A stretch of 13,542 nucleotides of DNA from JAIPJA01 sp964390115 (GTDB lineage Bacteria > Patescibacteriota > Patescibacteriia > Patescibacteriales > UBA12465), in assembly GCA_964390115.1 (NCBI GenBank), contig CAYMGT010000022.1, forward strand, positions 1 to 13,542, written 5' to 3'. The notes below the pieces were generated by a model. The model saw only the letters and a program-made list of their open reading frames with translations, was not told the DNA's origin and searched no databases. Of the stretch, positions 7,076 through 13,522 are shown in pieces. The translations under genes were made by a program, and so were the position numbers. The first letter of the stretch is position 1, and each line of letters starts with the position of its first letter.

Positions 7076-8038
7076 TTAACCATAAATTTTAAAAACTCTA
7101 AACAGAAAGAACTTCTTATCTCTAACACCTCTAACTATAGAACGAAATCCTTTAATCTTTGCATTGAAAGATTCCGCTCCAGCGTTAGTACTTCTATTTA
7201 TAAAGTATTTTAAAATAGTATCTTCATGAGCTTTAACTGTATTTACACAAATATCAAACTCTCTAATTTTTGACTTCTCTATTTTACTATACCAATTAGT
7301 AAATCTTTCTTTAGCTTCTTCTGGTGTTTTTGACAATTCATAACAATTTCTAAACATCATTGATAAATTGTAAGCTTCTTTTATTTTAGGAAATTCTTTA
7401 AATAATATTTCCGATCTTTCTCTTTGAGATACACTCCATTTACTACTAGGTTTAAAGACTAAATGACGACTTCTAGCTAAAAGTTGTTTTTTTGTATCTC
7501 CATTAGAGTATGTTTTAGCTATATATTTTAAACTACCTTCTTTAGCCTTTTGTAAATTATCATTTTCTTCTTTAATAGCCTTTCTCCTATAGTTCATTCT
7601 AATCTCTTGTATAGATTCAGAGGCTAACTGTTGAACGTGAAATCTGTCTGTAACTAAGTATGCCCTAGGAAATGATTCTCTAATTATAGCCTCCATAGCA
7701 GGTGACATATCTAAGGTTACTTCTATTACTTTTTCCCTTTCTTCTAGTTTAATCTTTTTTAAAGCTGTAGCTACATCAGCTACCCTAGTTCCTTCCACAA
7801 TTGCTAGTATTGACCCTTTTCTACCCTTAGCTTGCTTATTAGTGATAATAGTATAAAGTTCTCCTTTACTTAGAGCTACTTCATCTATGCTTAAATAGGC
7901 TCCAATATTTTTTTCAACTAGAATCCATTTATCACAATGACTTAACTGGTCCCAGCTTCTAAAATTACTTAAATGATCTTTATATTGTTTTTCAAATACC
8001 TTGGTCTCCAGTCGGTATGAAGTCGCTATATTCACCAA
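7076..8038 (-). CDS. ISAon1-type transposase orfB, DDE catalytic part
   Basis: This 320-codon frame encodes an ISL3-related DDE domain. LSIDEVALSKGELYTI (49-64) carries the first catalytic Asp (D52). LVTDRFHVQQL (128-138) carries the second (D131). NRSTNAGAESFNAKIK (281-296) carries the Glu (E289). YKDHLSNFRSWDQLSHCDKW (19-38) is the usual start of the catalytic part of the family. The apparent start is a TTG at 8038, but the frame is open upstream to a TAA at the A8 tract near 8070. Translation therefore more likely depends on a shift from orfA than on independent initiation. The stop lies two bases inside the end of the left inverted repeat. No disabling mutation is seen in the frame. Confidence 0.9.
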   Translation of the reverse strand: MVNIATSYRLETKVFEKQYKDHLSNFRSWDQLSHCDKWILVEKNIGAYLSIDEVALSKGELYTIITNKQAKGRKGSILAIVEGTRVADVATALKKIKLEEREKVIEVTLDMSPAMEAIIRESFPRAYLVTDRFHVQQLASESIQEIRMNYRRKAIKEENDNLQKAKEGSLKYIAKTYSNGDTKKQLLARSRHLVFKPSSKWSVSQRERSEILFKEFPKIKEAYNLSMMFRNCYELSKTPEEAKERFTNWYSKIEKSKIREFDICVNTVKAHEDTILKYFINRSTNAGAESFNAKIKGFRSIVRGVRDKKFFLFRVFKIYG

Positions 8039-8387
8039 GGAAGTGGGTATCGTTTCCGCCTCTTTTTTTTAAAACTTCAGCAAAGGCTTGCTCAAGTTTT
8101 GTTCCTGTATGGACTAATGGAATATTGCTAGTTATTAGCCCTTCTTGTCCTTTTACTTTCCAATATCTACGTCTATATATTAAAATAGCCCTCTTATTTC
8201 TAATAGGAAAATCTGAAACTTGAATTACCTTAAATCCTTCTGGCTTAGCTCCTTCAACTGGAGGGTTATTTCTTTCTTGTAAAACTATTTGTATTTCTTC
8301 ATCCTCATCTTTCACGCTCATAATATCAAAATTCTTAGTCGTATCTTTTGGTAAAAATACTGAGCACGCTTCTTCTAGATTATTCAT
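7992..8387 (-). CDS. ISAon1-type transposase orfA, N-terminal region
   Basis: This 131-residue frame matches the ISAon1 transposase N-terminal region. LEEACSVFLPKD, the conserved VSDFPIRNKR segment (77-86) and YRRRYWKVKG (91-100) are the diagnostic parts. It would provide DNA recognition for the transposase. It overlaps orfB by 47 nt in the +1 frame relative to itself. A run of eight A residues (minus strand, 8070-8063) near codons 106-108 is a likely slippage site: losing one A would join LEQAFAEVLKK directly to the orfB frame. Its residues past that run (GGNDTHFLG onward) are probably not part of the working fusion. An ordinary inactivating indel is the alternative. Confidence 0.85.
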   Translation of the reverse strand: MNNLEEACSVFLPKDTTKNFDIMSVKDEDEEIQIVLQERNNPPVEGAKPEGFKVIQVSDFPIRNKRAILIYRRRYWKVKGQEGLITSNIPLVHTGTKLEQAFAEVLKKRGGNDTHFLGEYSDFIPTGDQGI

Positions 8388-8416
8388 ATAATAGAGATTA
8401 TTATTTAATATTCTTC

Positions 8417-8425
8417 ATTATATCA
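8417..8425 (-). promoter_or_regulatory. Extended -10 promoter of the insertion sequence
   Basis: TGATATAAT on the minus strand (8425-8417) is a perfect extended -10 element 30 nt upstream of the orfA ATG at 8387. No good -35 box is present, which extended -10 promoters tolerate. It would drive transposase transcription. Confidence 0.5.
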
Positions 8426-8467
8426 CAATATTTATAATTTGAGATTTGATACTTTTGCGTATGACCC

Positions 8468-8475
8468 CAATTTTA
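8468..8475. repeat. Target site duplication, right copy
   Basis: CAATTTTA follows the right end of the element and is identical to 7042-7049. It lies within the aspS remnant, where on the minus strand it encodes part of the CKIG segment. Confidence 0.9.
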
Positions 8476-8695
8476 CAATGATTAAGACGATCATAGCCGA
8501 AGTGATTAATATAATCTTTTAACTACTTAAGATTCATACTTTTTTAGAATACTTATTTTTTAGAACGTCAATACGTTATTCGCGTTTAGCGCCTATCGAT
8601 ATTTCTGAACCACAATAAAACAAATCGAAACTTTTAGCTAACTGATTATTATCTTTATGTCTTATGTAATAAAATGTGCTAGCGTAAATGCGGTC
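8468..8695 (-). pseudogene. Dead aspS-like gene, upstream part before the insertion
   Basis: On the minus strand from 8695 the frame reads TFYYIRHKDNNQLAKSFDLF, then YCGSEISIGAKRE. This corresponds to the FDL, then EIxSGAQRxH region of archaeal-type aspartyl-tRNA synthetase, where His has become a stop codon. It continues RIDVLKNKYSKK, shifts frame, passes another stop and reads LKDYINHFGYDRLNHCKIG up to the element. The sequence resumes at 7049 beyond it. At least two stops and one frameshift precede the insertion point, so the gene was probably dead independently of the element. Everything upstream of the catalytic C-terminal region is missing; the remnant stops close to the half tRNA at 8711. 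AspRS must be encoded elsewhere in this genome. Confidence 0.78.
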
Positions 8696-8710
8696 TCAGA
8701 AAAAACTTAA

Positions 8711-8749
8711 TTAGCGACCTACCGCATTCAACCACTCGGCCAACTCTCC
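8711..8749 (-). pseudogene. 5' half of a tRNA-Ser(GCU)
   Basis: Reading minus from 8749, GGAGAGTTGGCCGAGTGG is a typical serine tRNA acceptor strand and D-arm start, followed by a sequence ending in GCTAA that fits anticodon GCU plus A37-A38. The next bases do not pair back to the anticodon stem. No long variable arm, no GGTTCGAATCC T-arm and no acceptor complement were found nearby. The D-stem pairing and position 33 also look mutated. It is therefore a truncated, dead tRNA gene, although a promoter still precedes it. Confidence 0.7.
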
Positions 8750-8806
8750 ATTCTTTAATCTTAATCTTTACTATTGCTAACTTTTTTTTATTCTTATAAT
8801 ATAATT

Positions 8807-8835
8807 ACTATATAAAATATAAGCTGCATTGTCAA
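8807..8835 (-). promoter_or_regulatory. Promoter upstream of the broken tRNA-Ser
   Basis: TTGACA (8835-8830) and TATAGT (8812-8807) are spaced by exactly 17 nt on the minus strand, a near-consensus sigma70 promoter. Transcription would start near 8800 and enter the tRNA half at 8749, then the aspS remnant. It fits an old stable-RNA promoter left intact after its gene was cut. Confidence 0.65.
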
Positions 8836-8876
8836 CTTAATGCAATCGCTTCTGATACAGTTTCACTTACTATATA

Positions 8877-9023
8877 TTATTTCTTCTTGGATATTTGTTT
8901 TATACCATTCATATATTTATGTAAGACATTTGGTATTTTTACTGAGCCATTTTCTTGTTGAAAATTTTCTATTATTGCCAGTATTGTTCTAGTTGTTCCA
9001 ATCGCTGTGCCATTATACTTTAA
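8877..9023 (-). pseudogene. 3'-terminal fragment of serS (seryl-tRNA synthetase)
   Basis: From 9023 the minus strand reads LKYNGTAIGTTRTILAIIEN, then FQQENGSVKIPNVLHKYM and a stop at 8877. This is the SerRS C-terminus, which typically reads LNGSxLAxxRxxxAIxENxQxxDGxxxxPxxLxPYM. Only about 48 codons survive, and the remaining ~90 percent of serS is absent. The fragment begins 13 nt after the proS stop, so a deletion or rearrangement joined proS to the tail of serS. With the adjacent tRNA-Ser half it records a former serS - tRNA-Ser locus. A functional SerRS must lie elsewhere. Confidence 0.85.
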
Positions 9024-9036
9024 GTTAAATATTAAT

Positions 9037-10476
9037 TTAATATTGCCTTCCCCAAAACACTAAATGCTTTGCTTTTCTACCACAAACAACACATTTATCA
9101 GAGATTTTTTCCTTTTTAAATGGAATACATCTTGACTTGGCACCTGTTTGATTTTTTATTTCTTCTTCACATTCCTCATTACCACACCACATAGCCTTAA
9201 TATATCCTTGTTTTTTATTAATTTGCTGCACAAACTCATTTAGGTCATAAGCTGTACTAGTTCTATCTTTTAAGTTTTTTTGAGAGTCATTAAACATTCT
9301 TTTTTGAATATCATCCAAAACAACCTTTAACTTACTTTTAACTTCATCGAGGCTAATATCAATCTTGTTGCCAGTATCTCTCTCAACTATGACACACTGA
9401 TTTTTTATTACATCTCTTGGACCAATTTCAATTCTCACTGGAACGCCTCTCATTTCCCAGTCATTGAACTTATAACCAGGACTATAATTATCTCTTTTAT
9501 CAACCTCAACCCTAAAAGAGCTTTTTAAAGTTTTAAATAAATTAGCTGTTTTTTTAACAACTGTTTCATCGGACAAGGAAATAGGAACTATTATAACTTG
9601 AATGGGTGCTACCTTGGGAGGTAATTTCAATCCCCTATTATCACCATGAGCCATGATGACAGCTCCTATTAATCTTGTACTTATCCCCCAAGAAGTTTGG
9701 TAAACATACTCTTCTTTTTCATTTTTGTTTACGAACTTAATTCCGAATGCTTTACTAAAATTCTGTCCAAAATAATGACTAGTACCCGCCTGTAAAGCCT
9801 TTCCATCAAGCATTAAGGTTTCTACTGTATAAGTATTTTCAGCTCCAGCAAATTTTTCAGAAATTGTTTTTTCGCCATCTAAAACAGGGATGGCTAATAA
9901 ATTCTCTATAAGAGCTTTATATATTTTTAACATCTTTAAGGTAAGTTTTTTTGCTTCCTCAGCGGTCTCGTGAATAGTATGACCTTCTTGCCAAAGAAAT
10001 TCTCGAGATCTTAAAAATGGTTTAGTTTCTTTTTCCCACCTAACTACATTACACCATTGATTATAAATCATTGGTAAATCTCTCCATGATTCTAACCATT
10101 TTGAATATAATGTAGAAAACATTGTTTCAGATGTTGGTCTAATGCAAAATCTTTTTTCTAATTTTTGATCACCTCCTGCAGTAACCCAAGCTACCTCAGG
10201 AGCAAAGCCTTTAACATGTTCTTTTTCTTTATTTAACAAGTCTTCAGGTATGAGCAATGGAAGGTATAAGTTTTTTACTCCAACTTTTTTAAATTCTTTA
10301 TCAGCATATTTTTGAATATTTTCCCAGATAGCAAAACCGTATGGCTTAATAGCCATAAAGCCTTTGACATCTGTATAGTCAGCCAAATCTGACTTCAAAA
10401 CTATATCCGTGTACCATTTGGCAAAGTCATCTTCAATATTAGTTATTTCTTTTACGTATTTTTTATCCTTGCTCAT
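9037..10476 (-). CDS. proS: Prolyl-tRNA synthetase, archaeal/eukaryote-type (ProS type 3)
   Basis: This 479-residue class IIa enzyme charges tRNA-Pro with proline using ATP. FMAIKPYGFAIWENIQ (40-55) covers motif 1, and RPTSE (113-117) with FLRSREFLWQEGHT (154-167) covers the motif 2 region. TSWGISTRLIGA, then HGDNRGLKLPP (261-287), is motif 3. The anticodon-binding domain starts near 290. The C-terminal extension has C431, C436, C462 and C465, a likely zinc site, and ends in Tyr as in this type. No bacterial editing (INS) domain is present, as expected for type 3. Length and frame are intact. It has its own extended -10 promoter and is followed by the serS tail. There is no clear ribosome binding site. 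Confidence 0.96.
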   Translation of the reverse strand: MSKDKKYVKEITNIEDDFAKWYTDIVLKSDLADYTDVKGFMAIKPYGFAIWENIQKYADKEFKKVGVKNLYLPLLIPEDLLNKEKEHVKGFAPEVAWVTAGGDQKLEKRFCIRPTSETMFSTLYSKWLESWRDLPMIYNQWCNVVRWEKETKPFLRSREFLWQEGHTIHETAEEAKKLTLKMLKIYKALIENLLAIPVLDGEKTISEKFAGAENTYTVETLMLDGKALQAGTSHYFGQNFSKAFGIKFVNKNEKEEYVYQTSWGISTRLIGAVIMAHGDNRGLKLPPKVAPIQVIIVPISLSDETVVKKTANLFKTLKSSFRVEVDKRDNYSPGYKFNDWEMRGVPVRIEIGPRDVIKNQCVIVERDTGNKIDISLDEVKSKLKVVLDDIQKRMFNDSQKNLKDRTSTAYDLNEFVQQINKKQGYIKAMWCGNEECEEEIKNQTGAKSRCIPFKKEKISDKCVVCGRKAKHLVFWGRQY

Positions 10477-10566
10477 ATTTTATTTATAATTAACTTACAG
10501 ACATTTTAAAAGACTACGATTAAATTAATATAGTCTAATATTAATGCATTAATCCTTATAAAAATA

Positions 10567-10575
10567 ATTATACCA
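10567..10575 (-). promoter_or_regulatory. Extended -10 promoter of proS
   Basis: TGGTATAAT on the minus strand (10575-10567) is a perfect extended -10 element about 90 nt upstream of the proS ATG. The -35 position is weak (TCTTTA at 17 nt). It lies exactly at the outer edge of the duplicated lipoprotein cassette. Confidence 0.55.
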
Positions 10576-10597
10576 TACTTATTATGCAATAAAGAGG

Positions 10598-10622
10598 CCC
10601 TACGCAAAAGTGTGTCTGACGT
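10598..10622 (+). repeat. IS256-like terminal inverted repeat, copy A
   Basis: GAGGCCCTACGCAAAAGTGT followed by GTCTG is 25 nt. It aligns without gaps to the reverse complement of the IS256-family right end at 12768-12792, sharing AAAGTGTGTCTG and the GxGxCC start. It appears to be a solitary end of such an element carried inside the cassette. Confidence 0.5.
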
Positions 10623-10641
10623 AGTATAATTTTTTAACCAA

Positions 10642-10671
10642 AGAAAAAAGCCCAACGATTATTGTTGAGCT
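10642..10671 (-). terminator. Rho-independent terminator of lipoprotein gene A
   Basis: On the minus strand AGCTCAAC, a 7-nt loop AATAATC, then GTTGGGCT form an 8-bp stem with one U-G pair, followed by a T-run. It lies 30 nt past the stop of the lipoprotein gene and is conserved in copy B. Confidence 0.85.
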
Positions 10672-10700
10672 TATGATAATGAGAGTGTACAATCCGTCCA

Positions 10701-11093
10701 CTAAAGAGCAAAGACAATTGTCTTGTCTCTATCAATAAAAACGTATTGCTCAAGAAAATTTTCATTATAAGGTGCCTTACCATCTCCATTGATAGACGTC
10801 ATAATCCTAACCCTTATAAGCTGGGTTGTGCTATAAAACTCCTCATAGGGAAATCCAACAAGTATTTCATTTGTATTCTCACCCAAAAGTAGTCTACCAT
10901 CAATGTCTAAAGCCGGTACAAATAGCCATGCACTAGCCAGATTTTCCGCCACAGCCTTCACTTTAATTATCACATACTCGGGCTGTTCGGGTTCAGGCTC
11001 AGGTGTCACTGGATCATCCTTGCAGGATGAGAACGTTAATGCTACTAAGAAAGATAACATTAACAAGCCTAATAAAACTTTAAAATTTTTCAT
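10701..11093 (-). CDS. Small putative lipoprotein, paralogue A
   Basis: This 130-residue secreted protein of unknown function has a basic start (MKNFK), a hydrophobic stretch (6-21) and a lipobox TFSSC with Cys24 as the predicted lipidated residue. An acidic, proline-rich linker KDDPVTPEPEPEQPE follows. The mature part (about 40-130) is probably a small beta-rich domain, with conserved VPALDI, GFPY-EF, NGDGKAPY and a C-terminal DKTIVFAL. Those segments recur in paralogue B (13020-13433). The acidic residues right after Cys resemble the lipoprotein export signal of Bacteroidota, which would place it on the outer surface if that system exists here. A clear AAAGGA ribosome binding site lies 7 nt before the ATG. 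It is monocistronic between its own promoter and terminator. Confidence 0.85.
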   Translation of the reverse strand: MKNFKVLLGLLMLSFLVALTFSSCKDDPVTPEPEPEQPEYVIIKVKAVAENLASAWLFVPALDIDGRLLLGENTNEILVGFPYEEFYSTTQLIRVRIMTSINGDGKAPYNENFLEQYVFIDRDKTIVFAL

Positions 11094-11154
11094 TATCTAT
11101 CCTTTCTTTTTATTTAATTTAAAAAAACAATTTATTATTAATAATTTACCACAT

Positions 11155-11184
11155 ATTTTATAAAATGTAAAATATTTAAGACAA
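11155..11184 (-). promoter_or_regulatory. Promoter of lipoprotein gene A
   Basis: TTGTCT (11184-11179) and TATAAA (11162-11157) are 16 nt apart on the minus strand. An alternative pair is TTTACA (11171-11166) and TAAATT (11148-11143) at 17 nt. The TTGTCT/TATAAA region is preserved base for base in copy B, which supports function. Confidence 0.55.
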
Positions 11185-11214
11185 TATACTCCTAACAAAC
11201 TAATAAAATACTTA

Positions 11215-12546
11215 TTAAATCTCATTAGGACATTGTAGAGCGATTGGATCATCAGGATTTTGATATCCACAGACTGGAGTTTCCGCTGGAGCACAGCAAC
11301 GATTAAAGCCCCAGTTATCAAATATTTTAATCTTGATATTTTTAGATGAACCTTCAGGGTAAATATAGCTATGGGTAATTATGTGAGGGTAGTTTGGATC
11401 TGGATGATAGTCTTGATTAGAAATAATTTGAATACCGCTATCATCATCCCAATCTATGATTATATCTCCTAGAGGAGCCTGTTCACCATCAATAATAGTA
11501 TTAAACTTTAATTGGTATTCTCCTGATTGTGGAACGTCATATCCATCAATATTAAGGGTTACAGGTTCATCATTCTTTTCTAAACTAATATTCTCTATTT
11601 GTGGAGGAATGAAGCACCATTCTGTATCAGATATCCTTTCATTAATATTGGGGCACACAGGTATAGAGCCAGTACCCTGACTAAAATCAAAATTTGTACC
11701 ACTTGATTGCCAGTTTGTACCATTAAACTTTTGAGAATTATAACTAGTTAAAAATATATTTTTCAAAATGTCCTTTGCCTCGTAACTACTATCAAAATCC
11801 AAGAGTTCACAAGATCCTATATTTTTACAAGTAGTGCTATCCATTTTGCCATTACTATATATACACAATACACTAGGATCATTTTCGCAAAAACCTAAGA
11901 GTTTGCAACCATCACCTGTATTAGCTTCACAACCATAAGGTAACCCTGCAGCAGAGCTTCCAATATTAAAATTATTTTCATAATTATTAAAATTAACCAC
12001 ACCATTAGACCAACCTGACTTTAATGAGGCTGATCCATAAGGTGGATCAAAAGCAGAATAACCATATCCCTCTAAACTTGTATATCCTAAGAAGAAATCT
12101 GGAGTTGATGAAACACTGATATTACTACTTCTACTTGCCCAAGCCTTATTATTTCCACCAGCATCAACAACTTGCACTAACTCATTACATTGGACGTTAT
12201 AACTGTCTAAATCATATAAATTACTATCAGTATAGTCATAGACTTTTAGCACAGGGTCTCCAGGATTCTCCCCAACATCTTCATTTAGAACGAAAGAGTT
12301 ATTGTATTTATACCAGCCTTGATTAATAACTTTTAAGCCCATTTGACCTTCATAATCTGGCATGCTATTACCTAATAAGTTTCCAACAGGGACACAAGCC
12401 GCAGCTACATGAGCTTCACCGGGGCCATCACAGTGACCCTCTATTTTAGCCACAAAAATATAATTATCAGAATCGCCACAGACTGCATTTACCCATCCTA
12501 AGGAAATATTGAATATTACTTTACCTATATCAAATTTGAGCCAATC
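11215..12546 (-). pseudogene. 3' part of a large secreted cysteine-rich PKD-like protein
   Basis: About 443 codons remain, ending at 11215. The frame runs upstream through the GTG at 12453 without a start or signal peptide to about 12546, where IS256-family sequence begins, so the 5' part is lost. The visible protein is rich in Asn, Ser, Gly, Tyr and Cys. There is a cysteine cluster (CEANTGDGCKLLGFC, then STTCKNIGSC). Near the end is a PKD-like segment, IIIDWDDDSGIQ, then HIITHSYIYPEGSS and IKIFDNWGFNRC. This type of large surface protein with DNWG-type ends is familiar from Patescibacteria genomes. It was probably surface-exposed and adhesive or structural, but no specific function can be assigned. 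The surviving frame has no internal stop, so the truncation may be recent, or a product could still be made from an internal start. Confidence 0.75.
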
Positions 12547-12792
12547 GTCAGAAGAATGATTTATACAACTAATAGTATAGAGAACTTAAATAGACAGATA
12601 AGAAAGACAACTAAGAATAAGTTATCATTTGAATCCGCTGATAGATTACTTGATTATCTGTTCATGGTTATTAAAGAGTTTGAAGAAAAGAATTATATGT
12701 TATATCCAGTTTCTAGTTACAAATATTTTAAAAAAATGGCCTAAATATAGAGCGGGCAAAAAGCTGCCAGACACACTTTATTAAACGGTCCC
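12547..12792 (+). mobile_element. 3' remnant of an IS256-family (mutator) insertion sequence
   Basis: The stretch holds the last ~65 codons of a transposase (12547-12744): RRMIYTTNSIENLNRQIRK, then KNKLSFESADRLLDYL, a match to the IS256 C-terminus (normally YTTNAIExLNRxIRK). A right terminal repeat ending GGTCCC at 12792 follows, including CAGACACACTTTA. The rest of the element is missing. Its internal break abuts the truncated secreted-protein gene, read in the opposite direction. This suggests that a deletion from inside the element removed both the transposase body and the gene's 5' part. Confidence 0.85.
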
Positions 12793-12905
12793 AATAAATT
12801 AACTGTAAAGTATTTCAAAGAAAGAATAATTATTATCACAATGTATTAATACTATTATAACAAAAAAACGCCCAAAAAGAGACCTTACACCAAAAATATA
12901 TTAAA
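12793..12905. other. Intergenic spacer, nothing recognised
   Basis: AT-rich sequence between the IS256 remnant end and cassette copy B. No open frame, RNA or convincing hairpin was identified. Confidence 0.5.
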
Positions 12906-12929
12906 CATACTTATTATGCAATAAAGAGG

Positions 12930-12950
12930 CCCTACGCAAAGGTGTGTCTG
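12930..12950 (+). repeat. IS256-like terminal inverted repeat, copy B
   Basis: CCCTACGCAAAGGTGTGTCTG corresponds to the solitary IS256-like end of copy A (10602-10622) with one A-to-G change. It keeps the GTGTGTCTG core shared with the true right end at 12768-12776. Confidence 0.45.
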
Positions 12951-12971
12951 AAATAGCATAATTTTTTAACC

Positions 12972-13001
12972 AAAAAAAAGCCCAACGATTATTGTCGGGC
13001 T
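12972..13001 (-). terminator. Rho-independent terminator of lipoprotein gene B
   Basis: On the minus strand AGCCCGAC, loop AATAATC, then GTTGGGCT (8 bp, one G-U pair) is followed by eight T residues. It lies 19 nt beyond the gene's stop and is homologous to the terminator of copy A. Confidence 0.88.
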
Positions 13002-13019
13002 AGGAGGATATGTGTTGCC

Positions 13020-13433
13020 TTATAAGGCAAATACAATGGTTTTATCTTCATCTATGAGTGTGTTTTGTTCAAGTGGTGTAGTCTCATATGGAGCCTTACC
13101 ATCGCCATTTACAGAAATCGTTATCTCAACTTTAATTAACTGAGTGGTGTTATGAAATTCTTTATAAGGGAATCCTATAGCTATCTCACGAACATCAATG
13201 CCACAAGTATCATTATACTGGATACCTAGATGATAAATATCTAGCGCCGGAACATATAATCGAGCAGTCATTATATTTTGATCAATGGCTTTAACCTTAA
13301 CAATAACATACTCCGGTATTGGCGGATCAGGGGGATCGGGATTAACCGGGTCATCTTCACAGGAAGAAAACATGGTTATAAGGAAGAAAGATGATACAAA
13401 TACTAATACTGACATTAAACTTAAATTTTTCAT
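13020..13433 (-). CDS. Small putative lipoprotein, paralogue B
   Basis: This 137-residue paralogue of the protein at 10701-11093 has MKNLSLM, then a hydrophobic stretch and lipobox TMFSSC with Cys25. The acidic-proline linker EDDPVNPDPPDPPIPE follows. The mature domain keeps VPALDI, GFPYKEF, NTTQLIKV, NGDGKAPY, LEQ and DKTIVFAL at the same places as paralogue A. It differs by a short insertion after VPALDI (YHLGIQYNDTCGIDV) that includes a lone Cys. The signal peptide and linker have diverged more than the last 50 residues, which suggests constraint on the C-terminal domain. It has the same AAAGGA ribosome binding site and its own promoter and terminator. Function is unknown; surface exposure is inferred from the lipobox. 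Confidence 0.85.
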   Translation of the reverse strand: MKNLSLMSVLVFVSSFFLITMFSSCEDDPVNPDPPDPPIPEYVIVKVKAIDQNIMTARLYVPALDIYHLGIQYNDTCGIDVREIAIGFPYKEFHNTTQLIKVEITISVNGDGKAPYETTPLEQNTLIDEDKTIVFAL

Positions 13434-13492
13434 TATTTATCCTTTCTTTTTTTAATTTTAAAAATCAATTTATATTTAATATATTAACACAT

Positions 13493-13522
13493 ATTTTATA
13501 AAATGTAAAATATTTAAGACAA
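13493..13522 (-). promoter_or_regulatory. Promoter of lipoprotein gene B
   Basis: TTGTCT (13522-13517) and TATAAA (13500-13495) are spaced by 16 nt on the minus strand, exactly as in copy A. An alternative TTTACA/TAATAT pair at 17 nt lies just downstream. Confidence 0.55.

Larger units (their letters stand above)
7050..8467 (-). mobile_element. Complete ISAon1-type (ISL3-related) insertion sequence
   Basis: The element is 1418 bp with terminal inverted repeats of 25 bp (7050-7074 and 8443-8467). Both carry TCATACGCAAAAGTATCAAA, and they differ at a single position (third base). A perfect 8-bp duplication CAATTTTA flanks it. It contains two overlapping transposase frames, orfA and orfB, the arrangement known for ISAon1-type elements. 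The near-identical ends and intact duplication point to a fairly recent insertion. The target was an already or subsequently decayed aspS. Confidence 0.93.
10574..11204. repeat. Lipoprotein cassette, copy A
   Basis: This unit matches 12906-13542 in organisation and much of its sequence. It starts CATACTTATTATGCAATAAA, followed by an IS256-like end, a minus-strand terminator, a small lipoprotein gene, a ribosome binding site and a promoter ending in CTCCTAACAAACTAAT. Non-coding edges are conserved better than parts of the gene. Copy A follows the stop of the truncated secreted-protein gene by about 10 nt. Confidence 0.85.

Noticed and set aside
8017..8223. Plus-strand open frame over the transposase
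   Set aside because: Antisense to the conserved orfA coding sequence; composition follows the transposase frame.
8640..8750. Complete tRNA-Ser, possibly with an intron
   Set aside because: No T-arm, variable arm or 3' acceptor strand was found downstream, and the following sequence reads as aspS remnant.
10903..11321. Open frames on both strands around lipoprotein gene A
   Set aside because: One is antisense to the lipoprotein gene and its promoter. The other spans the promoter and the end of the secreted-protein gene in a different frame. Neither has a recognisable product.
11456..12326. Plus-strand open frames within the secreted-protein fragment
   Set aside because: Shadows of the long minus-strand frame, with no ribosome binding site or motif.
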